Assembly: GCF_030052815.1 (NCBI RefSeq)
Contig: NC_079505.1
Span: 29,876,287 to 29,940,286 of the forward strand
DNA from: Hevea brasiliensis
Lineage: Eukaryota > Streptophyta > Magnoliopsida > Malpighiales > Euphorbiaceae
Direction: 5' to 3'
DNA: 64,000 nt
Part shown: positions 48,139-58,869 of the stretch, piece by piece
Position numbering within the stretch: the stretch's first letter is position 1
How the letters are laid out: the number at the start of each line of letters is the position of its first letter
The notes under the pieces: model-generated
Seen by the model: only the letters and a program-made list of their open reading frames with translations
Told to the model about the DNA's origin: nothing
The model's database searches: none
Translations under genes and position numbers: made by a program

Positions 48139-51100
48139 TGTGACACCCCTTACCTGTCTACAGTGTAGCTGAGCAAGATATGTCACACAGTGTGCCGGAG
48201 CACCAAATCATATTTCAATTCAATTTACCCTTTTTACTTATTTATATACAATTTTTGATTAATCTGAATTTTTCCTAAATTTTGTAGAAAATCTAGCAGA
48301 GTGCCGGCTGTAAATTGAAAAAACAATTCTTCTGAATCTGTTAAAAACACTTCTAATAAAATCATCACATCATTCTCAGTCAACCACCAATATATTCTCA
48401 ACAATTTCTTAAATGACTTCAGTATCTCAAAATTAAATTCAATTCATATCACAGTCAACTCAATGAGAAATGCTCACATTTATTACTGAACATAGTTCAT
48501 AGATAATTACATCAAAAGCATAATTACATGAGTTTATAATATTCATTACAGAAGTTTACAAAATACAAAATACCAAAATACCAAAAGTGGCCTAATGTCC
48601 TACCAAATGCACTGCAAATATGAGGTGACTCTGGACTTCGTGTGCAAATCTAAAAGCTCACCCTGTATGAGGTCTGCTGGACTCCCCAGCTATGTCTCCA
48701 GTACCTGCGCGTGGCAAAAGTGACGCGCTAAGCAATTCTGCTTAGTAGTGACAATAAAAAATAAAATAACTAAAATAAAGTAAATATGCAGAATGTATGT
48801 TTGCATTTTTTGTAGACTTAATTTCTAATATTTATTACAGTATTATTCGATTAAAATTTGGTAAGATTTATTATCATTGCCCGAGTAACCCCTACTAGTC
48901 GACTGGACTGGATAAACGGGTAAACTGGCACTGGGCACTAAGTACCTCGGACCATCACACCATAGGTCACATTGTGTCTCCCGATGTGCAACAGAACAGC
49001 TAATAAGCTGTAATAATTATCAGGGATAAAACCCGAGTATAACAACTCAAATAACATAGCTAAAGGCTATTATGTCACAGAATGGCACATGAGGCCATAA
49101 AACACAGAATGGCATGAAGCCATATGCAGTACTGCTAACAGAACCCTATTGGCATGCCAACCTATCCAAACCAATCTTGCTAGGTGTACTAGGGCATATT
49201 ACATTCTTAAATTATACAATTCTTGAAATTCAAGTTTAGGTGTTACTATTCATTTCATTAGTCAACAAAAATGTTGACTTTTGCATGGATAATAGGTACA
49301 TTAGTTATAATATTCCCAACATACCACATTTTGCATTCTAAAATTGTTGGTATTGTTTACCAATACCATTTCCAAGCTTAATGTTAATTGTTCAAAATTT
49401 TCAGATTTCAAGCTTTGTGTTTACTGTTCTATTAGTGATTTTTGCAGTGGGAATTTGGCAAAGTGGTCAACATGAAAGTTGTTCCTTATTTTGTCTAGTT
49501 ACATTTCCTTTTTGAATCACTCCATTTGGAGTTTTGTAGCTCAAGTTATGGCCCAAAAACCACAACTGGCCGGATTACAAATTTTCCAGATTTTCTGGAT
49601 TGACTAAATCTATAGTATTTTGAACAGTGATTGCAGGTTACTTTTTGAATATGTTATGGTCATAATTTGAGTTAGGTTTCTTCATGAAAGTTGTAGGTCT
49701 ATATCTCATCTTGTTGCTGGTAAAATTTCAGGTCAATTGGACCTCTCTATATTGAGTTATGGCCAAATGACTAAACACTATTTATTTGGTCATTTTGCCC
49801 AGGCAGAATGCAGGTCACCCGGATTAGGGCAATCTTTAGACCAACTTAGTTTGGTTTTTTGGGCATAGTTTCTTCACCAAAGTTGTGCCATTATGTGTCT
49901 AGTTTCATTTCTAATTAGCCTTATGCCAATTAAGCCTCTACAACTCTAGTTATTGCTGCCCAAACCTGCTGGACTCATGCCCAGTCCTGCAGGTCACCAA
50001 GGGTAGCCACACCAACTTCAATTCCCACTAAACCAACCACTTCATTTCTTATTCAAACAAAACCAAATGGTCACTAATTGACCATTGAAACCTACTTTCA
50101 CCATTACATGATCAAAGCCTCATTTTTATCCCAAACCCTAACTCAACTATCTCAAACCATGCATTATAACTTGCATTTCATTACTCCACTTAAGAGATTA
50201 ATACTAAGGGCAGCCATACTACCATTTTAGCTCCATGAAAATTATCAAAATCTAACCACAACCAAGGCTGCTAAAAATATGGGATGGGCATACACATAGT
50301 ACTTATTAAATTTCTTTGTAATTTTGCACTCAATCATACTCCTTCAACATGAATTTAAAGAGAAAATCAAGTTTAAGTCACTAACCTCTAATGGAGCTAA
50401 TCCAAAGCTTGCAAGAACTCTTCCTTTTGATTTCTTTTTGCTCCCAAAAGCTTTACTAAGAGGAAAGAACAAGAATTTGTGTTGGGAACTTAGGCTTTAG
50501 TTGGGTAAAAACCAAGAAAATCAAGCTTGGTAAAGCTTGGCTATGGTGGACAATGGGAGAGCATGGGCGACGTTTTTGAAGAAGAGAGAGGGCTGCTGAA
50601 ATTTTCTAGAATTCTACCTCCTTTTCTCTATTTTTAATGGATTATAATTATATTTCTTGAATTTTGATTAATATGGGATGGGCATTCACATAGTATTTAT
50701 TAAATTTCTTTGTAATTTTGCACTCAATCATACTCCTTCAACATGAATTTAAAGAGAAAATCAAGTTTAAGTCACTAACCTCTAATGGAGCTAATCCAAA
50801 GCTTGCAAGTACTCTTCCTTTTGATTTCTTTTTGCTCCCAAAAGCTTTACTAAGAGGAAAGAACAAGAATTTGTGTTGGGAACTTAGGCTTTAGTTGGGT
50901 AAGAACCAAGAAAATCAAGCTTGGTAAAGCTTGGTTATGGTGGACAATGGGAGAGCATGGGTGATGTTTTTGAAGAAGAGAGAGGGCTGCTGAAATTTTC
51001 TAGAATTCTGCCTCCTTTTTTCTATTTTTAATGGATTATAATTGTATTTCTTGAATTTTGATTGGCCAAAGATTTTAATGACCTCATGCTTACATAATGC

Positions 51101-51652
51101 TTATGTAATAAAGCTAAATTTCTTTCATTTTCTTTTCTTTCCTTTCCTATTCATTTTTAAATAATTTTTCATCAATATTTGTTCATATTTTATGTCATAT
51201 AATATACTTACATAAATGGACAAGTTGGTCAAAAATCATCTCTGAAGACAAAATGATCAAAATGCCCTCCGTTTGGCTTAACGAGTCAAAATTGTGTGTA
51301 CCGATTGATTAGATTTTCCTTGTGTTTTCTTAACATTTTATTGTCATTGGAACCCCAATAATCCTTCCCTGAGGTCCCAAAAATTATTTCATGAGGTTTT
51401 CCCTGGGTCTAGGATTGCTAGCGGCCTTCACCGTCACTTCCCCTTCGGGTTACTCATCACCGAGGTTTCGGCTCGTTTAACCTTAGTGTATTTCATTCCT
51501 AAAAATTTTCCTTGATTTTTATGTGCATTATTTGGTTTATTTATAACTCCTCACTCTAATCTATTCATAATTTCAAACATTCTAGCTGACCAGACTGACA
51601 TTGGTCGCCTGAACAGTAAACTGTACGGACTAACTAAAGTGATGATGTTACA
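48139..51652 (-). repeat. G2 gypsy element: 5' LTR (3514 bp)
   Basis: On the minus strand it runs TGTAACATCATCAC... to ...AGGGGTGTCACA. It is a complete B-type LTR with the twin hairpins (stem 1 CTAAGCA/TGCTTAG ending at 48745; stem 2 CGCGT/ACGCG at 48708-48727) and a tandem duplication at 50277-51063. It is inserted into plus-strand A-type LTR H. The expected TSD, CGAAA, has no partner at the left because the left end of G2 is lost. Confidence 0.93.
50277..51063. repeat. Tandem duplication inside the G2 5' LTR
   Basis: Two units of about 394 bp (50277-50670 and 50671-51063), nearly identical. The same duplication is in the 3' LTR, so it existed before this insertion. Confidence 0.93.
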
Positions 51653-53297
51653 CGAAAATCGAGAAAACTAGGTCATCCGGCTAGGTCAAAATAGTACACC
51701 AAAATCTGGTAAATTGTAATAAAATGCAATACGCTTGGAAATGAAATTGGTGACATATACCAACACTAAAGGATTATAAAATGTGACATATTGGTAACAT
51801 TAGAATTGACTCACTTAGAGTGCGTCCAGGGTCAACATTATAGGTTGATTAATGAAATGAATTGAAGGGAATAGTACTAAGAAAATTTAAATATTAGATT
51901 TTATTGTTACAAACAAATTCATTGAGTACTGAAGCACTTTAAATTGTGTGTTTCGGTTGAAAACGATATTGAGAAGCATAATGAACATTGAGTCAGGGCC
52001 AAGAGGCATTTATCAGAGGTTTGTGCACAATAATTTTAATTTCTCATTTTCTACTTAAAAATTGAATTGAACATTATAGTTTTAAATTGTATCTGTGCAC
52101 AATACTTTTTATATTCACTGCTTTTACCAGAAAATTTATTTGGAGAAATGAGTTATGAATAATTTTTTATTGTTTTAGATTTGGGAATATTATTTGGAGA
52201 TTATTGTGTTGCCTACTTTGCAAATGGAAATTTTGAGATAAAATGTGATTTGTGGTTTGTATGAAATATTGTGATTTGGAATTGTTTTGATTCACACTTG
52301 GCATGACAATGTTACTATGTTCCTCCTCCATTTATGGGGTGAGTGTGATTATATTCTTCCCTCTTTGACTTGCCAGTCTGAGGTGAGTGTGGATGAGTTC
52401 TCATTATCTAGCTAGCTTCCTCCCTCATTGATTTCGATTATTAGGATGAGTGTGCCTTGTCGTGTGTACACACGGCATGTTCGAAAAAATTTGTGTCATG
52501 ACCTAAATTGTGTTATTGATTGGCAACACTGTATTATTCAATTGTTTGATCAAATTTGTGTTATATAAGCTTTAAAAAATTATGAATTGTTTGGATTATA
52601 AATTGTCAACAAAAGTTTTACATACCGCATTTTAAATTGTTATTGTGCACCACTGAGTAAATTTTACTCAACGATAGCTTTTTTATTACTGTCGCAGGTT
52701 AACAGACGGACAGAGCAGCAGAGTAGGCTGCTTGTACCACATTTTGAGATTTCACCGGGTATATCGAGTATACCATATTGTGTAATTTTTGTTGTAATAT
52801 ATGTGCACTGTATGTATATATTATACTTAGTCTTGAGCAGTTGTAAACTAAAATTGTAAATTATTTTGGCTTGTAAAAATATTGTGACATATTTATCTTA
52901 TCTCAGTTTTTGGAAACACTGGAAAATTGATTGTTGAACTGAGTTGATAACGTTGAGAAATTTATTGTGTTGAACAAATTATTGGAGTTTGGGATTGAGG
53001 AATTATATATTTGAAGTACTTTTTACAGGTTTTTGAAGAACTATTTTATTCAAAATACAAATGGCACTCTGCCAAAATTTTATAGAAATTATTGATACTC
53101 AAATTTGTTATTTAGTTTCACTTCAGTAAAAGAAAATTTTTAATACCTGTCAAAAGTGCTCACCACTGTAAAAAGAAGTAAGAAAAGTTTTAAAATCCCT
53201 TGTAGTGTATTTAATGGGTTATCAGTAGACGAAGTTGGTAATTCACTAGATATACTACGGGATCATGTTATGCCTTACGGAGGGGTAGGGTGTGACA
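51653..53297 (+). repeat. LTR H: 3' part of a plus-strand A-type LTR
   Basis: It continues an A-type LTR from a point matching 57466 in A2 (AAATCGAG, AACTAGGTCATCCG) to the tip AGGGGTAGGGTGTGACA. It has the AG/GT block in decayed form near 51965 (CGG instead of CAG), hairpins near 52652-52695, and an acceptor-like TTTTTACAG ending at 53028. Its 5' half should lie beyond the left end of G2 but is not present. No PBS follows. Confidence 0.87.
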
Positions 53298-53856
53298 AAA
53301 ATTATATCGTGCACCTAAGCAAAGTCTAAAGACTTACCAAAAAAAACTAATCTATGATTTGAAAACTGTTGTGATGCATGATCTTCTACGCCTTGTACAC
53401 CTACAAGTAACATGTTGATGCATGATCTTCTACGCTTTATACAACTATGTCATTTTCCCTAAACAAAGTCTAAAGACTTGAAAAAAAAATGATATGTGAT
53501 TTGAAATCTAAGATAACTGGATCTCAAAACTACCTATGATTTATATGCTTTCTATCCTTCTTGTATACATGCTTATTTCTACTAGAGAATATCTTTGAAA
53601 ACTACAATAGGGATGAATATCACTAGGGATTTTTCTAAAAATTCCAAAGTTTTTAATGGTAGTATTGTGAACAATTCACTGGGGAGGTTAGAATCTTTCA
53701 AAACTTTTTAAAAAATACACACTAAGAGACTACCTTTAGATAAAATACAATTTTTCTCTGATTCTTCTTTAAAGTCCCTTTTCTTTCTTACTATGGCTTG
53801 TCATTCTAAGATCATATTTAAGCCCATTCATTATGCTCCTTCTCTTTTATGTGTTC
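53298..53856. other. Non-coding remains of the Tat-type element, with a degenerate duplication
   Basis: AT-rich, with no coding signal. AAGCAAAGTCTAAAGACTT near 53315 recurs as AAACAAAGTCTAAAGACTT near 53460, and TGATGCATGATCTTCTACGC occurs near 53372 and 53414, so an imperfect duplication is present. It is contiguous with 61417 onward once solo LTR I is removed, so I assign it to the 3' part of the Tat element. The assignment is inference. Confidence 0.5.
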
Positions 53857-56309
53857 TGTCACACCTTATCCTTCCATAAGATATGACATGATCCCATAAT
53901 ATGCCTAATGAATTACCAAACTCCGTTTACTGATAATCCATTAAACATACTACAAAGGATTTTAAAAGATTTCAAATTCATATTTTAAATTAAACTTAAT
54001 GATAAAAGATTTAAGAAAAATACTATGAAGTTAATTAAGAAGCAAAATAAGCAAATCTTTTTTTTTTAAGCTTAAAGAAATTTTACAAAAATTTGGCGTG
54101 GTGACAGCTAAAAATTCAATTAACCAAAAATTTGAAAGCCTATTAAAAACCTGTGCAATATATGTATTTCACAATTCATCAACACAACATTTAAATAAAC
54201 ACTTTCTTCATTCGCAATCCAAAAGAAATAAATATTTACAAATTTACATTCATTGGAAATCAACAAAATAATATTATATCATTTTTGTACAACTGCTCAA
54301 ATGATTCAGACATACATATAGTCTTTATTTACATCAGAAATAAAATTCAAAAGGAATAACATAAAATTTATACCCTGTCTATCAAGGAGTACAACTTCTA
54401 ATGTGTTCACTCAGCTACCTTCTCTTTTCCTCTACCTGTGACAGCATGGAAATAGCTATCGCTGAGTATTTAACTCAGTGGTGCACAACTTAATAATTTA
54501 TAAAATCATCATAAAACATAATTATTCAAACCATGATAAATTATTCAAGATGCTCAAATTTTCCATCAAATATGAAAATAGTGATCATGTTCACAAACAT
54601 TCACAATTTGTCACTCACAAAGCATTTATTTCACAACACATTTATCAAAAAAATTAAAAACATTTGTGTTGCCAACTACACATAGTCTAAGCCATGATAT
54701 AAAATTTCACGATCAATGTCGCGTTGTACATCACGACAAAGCTATCTCAACCTCATAACCATTACTATTGCGGGAAGTAAGGCTAGCTAGCAAATATGAA
54801 TGCATTCATCTGATCTCAACCTCAACAGGCAAGCCAGAGAGGGAACATAATCAATCTCAACCCCATTAACCGTTATTAATGAGGGAACAATCAAAGTTTT
54901 CCATGCCAACTGTAGTTTCAAAACAATTTAATACAATTTCCATTCAAATAACAATATTTCAAATCATCACAATTCAACAAATAGGGTTGGCAACACATCA
55001 AATTCTCAAAGCACTTCTAAAACACATTCAATTTGGCCACCCCCTTGCTACAGTAAAATTAATGGCCAACATCTGCCTTTTTAACATAATAATATATTCT
55101 TTTTAACATTCAAAATGTCCTCAAAACAAGATAAACATTTCTCAAATACAAAGGAAATTCATATTACTTTCATTTTTAATTTAAAACATAAGAAAAATTC
55201 AAGTTGTGCACAAATCTTATCTTAATCTCCTTACTTGCCTTAATTCTCCCTTGACTCCAAAGTTTTTTTCTCCACTGAAAATACACAATTTCAAAAGTTT
55301 TAATACTTATTCTAACTTCTACTAATAGCTAACTAATTAAATTCCTAAGATTACTACACATTCTCACTTTTTCATATTTCAAAGCAGCCTTTGAACATGA
55401 CTTTAAAACTTAATTTTAATCTAGTTCCAATCATAATTTGTAACACCCCTATGTTCGGTAGTGCGTTCTACTATTTCGGTGACCAGTGTCCATCCAGACA
55501 GCTAGGATGCCTAGAACTACATTTAATTGTTAGTAAGGAGACATAAAATAATGAAATACAAAAAAAGAAAATACAAGAAAAACAAAGGAAAAATAATAGC
55601 AATGAAATGAAACTAAGTTAAACGAGCCAGCACCGCAGCGATGGGTAACCGCACCGGGAAGTTGCGGCGTGGACCGTTGACTAGCCCTGGACAGTGGGGA
55701 ACCCTAGAAAATATTTTTGGGACTTAAATAAACATCTATTGAAAAATAAATGATATTAGAAATGTCCAAGAAAAATTAATTAATTAGTACAAAGAAAAAC
55801 GAGAAATCAAGAAACTGACAAAAAACGGTGTAATCGAAAAATCGAGAATGCAACCCGAATAGGGACATTGTGGTCATTTGACATCCTGAGTTCCCTTTTG
55901 ACATAAATTTCAATTAAAAATAAATGATATTACACTTGGAAAATGTCATGAAAAATTAAAATGGTGGTACATAATCTAAATAGTAAAAGATATGAGGAAA
56001 ATGTGGGAAATTGGAAACTTTGGATTAATTAATACTTTAACCATACTTAATGCTCCACTAAGTGAAGTTAATGGACATATAATATAGTATTTTGGGACAG
56101 AAAATCTATCATCTTCAACCTCCCAAACAAACCAGCCGAACATCCTCCCAAGCTTTCATCCATGGCCATCCACTTCCCAAGCTCAAATCTCCATGATCAA
56201 GCCATGCTTTCTACAAATTGTCTTCATTAAAGTTTATCCCCACCTTGCAAGCAAGAATTTGATAGTAATTTCAAGAGGAATAGGTGAAGTTTGGTCAAGC
56301 TCACAAGAG

Positions 56310-56315
56310 GTAAGT
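56310..56315 (+). promoter_or_regulatory. Splice donor in LTR A2
   Basis: AG/GTAAGT, a perfect match to the plant donor consensus, at the site conserved in the other LTRs. Confidence 0.55.
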
Positions 56316-58394
56316 ATCCATTTCTTCAACATTTCTTTGTTAAAGTTTGTGTGGGTGTTGAGATAAGTTGATATATGGAAGAAAAGTTGAAGTTTGGTAA
56401 GTTAGGGTGCTGCTCCATTTCGGCAGCCATGGAAGTTTAATATGTAACTTGTTTTCTTCATGTAATTGGTGATTTGGGGTATTGATTTAAATGTTTAATT
56501 GTATTGAAGTTGAATTCCATGTATAAAGTTTGATTTGTAAGCTTGAAAAGTGAAAATGGAAGTTGATATGTATGTGTAATTTTTGGGTAGCCTCAAAAAT
56601 GGAAATTGGTAAGGTTCAAATTCATGAAATGTTATTGAAATATTGTACAAAAGAATGGCAGCATATATGTGTGTGGAATAGTAGTGATAGGTATGTAATT
56701 TGATGATGGAAGTTTGTGTGATAATTAGAAGTATTTATGTGTATACATTATTGGGATTGAACTTTGTGAATGATGACTGCATTTGGTGTATTTGAAGTGG
56801 TTATATTCTGCCCAAGTTGACCTATAATGTAGAGAATGGAATGGTTTTGGTTAGTGCCAAATGCAGAATGGTATGGGAAGTGAAAATGTAATTGGTAAAC
56901 ATGTGTTTGGTTTGGTGTTTGAAAAGCATGTAGAGGGCAGTATGCAAATGGGCCTATAACCCTAAGTGTGTGACTCCAATTGGTATGAGGCCAATTGGAG
57001 GTGAAACTAGGCATAAAATGTGCCAACTTTCATGAAGAAAGCCTACCTAAATTCTATCCAGAAAGTAACCTTAAAAATGACCAAATCCGGATTAGTGACT
57101 TGAAAGCCTGGAAATTGACCACTTGGGCAGCAGTTGGTTTTTTTACCATAACATACTCAAAACAGGTCCAAATGACCTGAAATTTTACCCTGAATAGTTT
57201 AGACATAGGTCTATAATTCTTATGAAGACACCAAAGCCCAGAAATGGCCAGAACCAAGCCAAATAGCTTGCACAAGTTCAGGTACCAAAACTAGCCGAAC
57301 CAAAAGTTACCTAAAAATGACCTAAGCCTATCATTTTACTGCATTCTGTCCAACATTGGTAAATTGACCATATCTTGGTCTACACAACTCAGAATAACCT
57401 GAAATTTTGCCCCGCGTGCAATAAGATATAGACCTACAAGTTTGTAGTTTGGACCGAAACCTGAAAATCGAGGGAACTAGGTCATCCGACTAGGTCAAAA
57501 TAGTGTACCGAAATCCGATAAATTGCAATAAAATGAAATACACTTGAAAATGAAATTGGTAACATATACCAACACTAAAGGGCTATAAAATGTGACATAT
57601 TGGTAACATTAGAATTGACTCACTTAGAGTGCATCAAGGGTCAACATTATAAGTTGACTAATGAAATGAATTGAAGGGAATAGTACCAAGAAAATTTAGA
57701 TATTGGATTTTATGGTTGGAAACAAATTCATTGAGTACTGAAACACTTTAAATTGTATGTTTCAGTTGATAAGGATATTGAGAAGCATAAAGAACATTGA
57801 GTCAAGGCCTAGGAGCGACTCGAATCAGGTTTGTGCACAACTAGTTTTTAACTGATTTTGTTCTGAATATTTCATATGATTAAATGACATATTTTTCTTA
57901 TGTATTATGTTTAACAAGCATTGGATTTAATTCAATGATTATTGAAATTGTTATAGTATGTATGAATTTAGCTTTGTGAAATGGTATTTCCACAAGTATT
58001 AAGCATTATTGTGGATTGAATAAATTATGTTTTGGAAAATTGTGATAGAACATGTTTTGAATTGTGATGGGCAATTTGCATGGAAAAATGCAAATTTATG
58101 ATTTGAATTGTGATGAGCATAAAAATTATTGGATATTGGAAACTTTGAATCGAATTGTATTGTGATTTATGCTCACTAAAAGGATTGTGATATTATTTCA
58201 TATCTCACTATAGATGCTTGACTAGGTTATTACCCATCTCTCTCATTTGTTGAGAAGACAATGGAGTTAGTTGTGTTTTGATTACCATGGTACGTGCACA
58301 GGCTTAGATTCTCCTCTTATTAGAGGTTAGATCTAAGTTTTTATGTTATGGCCCTTTTGGAAGATTCATTATTGTGATGTGTACTGTGCATGAT

Positions 58395-58590
58395 GATTCG
58401 ACCTCCCCGACCATAGGGAGTTAGAATCTGATTCGACCTCCCCGACCATAGGGAGTTAGAATCACCCCAAAGATGGCCCTTTCGGATTAGTCTTGCATAG
58501 TTAGTGAGATAAAGAATGGTTTTTGAGATAAAGAATGGTTTTTGAGATAAAGAATGATTTTCAAGATAAAGAATGGTTTTTGAATAATAA
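58395..58590 (+). repeat. 36-bp duplication and GAGATAAAGAATGGTTTTT minisatellite in A2
   Basis: Two copies of a unit starting GATTCGACCTCCCCGACC lie back to back at about 58395-58465. Then about four copies of GAGATAAAGAATGGTTTTT or variants lie at 58507-58590. Both are private to this LTR in the window. Confidence 0.85.
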
Positions 58591-58830
58591 AGAATTGTGA
58601 TTTCAATTATGATTTATGTATAATTGATTTTGTTGGAATTACCTTAAATGGTTAGTTATGATTTGATAAATTGAATTTCGTGATCAAAGTCATTTTATAC
58701 AAATGATTTATATTATTGGCAATGAATATTTTGAGTTTTGGAATTTGATGAATATCCAGATTTCCAAATTATTTGCTGTAATTTTTGTTAAGGTATATTG
58801 TACTATGTTTTAAATTATAGTTGTGCACCA

Positions 58831-58869
58831 CTGAGTTCACCACTCAGCGATAGCTTTGTATGCTGTCGC
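58831..58869 (+). other. Twin hairpins of LTR A2
   Basis: Stem 1 is CTGAGT/ACTCAG (58831-58847). Stem 2 is GCGATAGC/GCTGTCGC (58847-58869), with one G-U pair. Confidence 0.62.

Noticed and set aside
53298..53856. Host single-copy sequence between LTR H and LTR I
   Set aside because: It joins the Tat element across the TGTTC duplication and has no gene-like feature; more likely retroelement UTR, though not proven.
54879..55106. Short ORFs of 60-110 codons across LTRs (also 6979, 9094, 14159, 20454, 21848, 60684)
   Set aside because: AT-rich LTR sequence with no domain, no conserved frame between copies and no promoter context.
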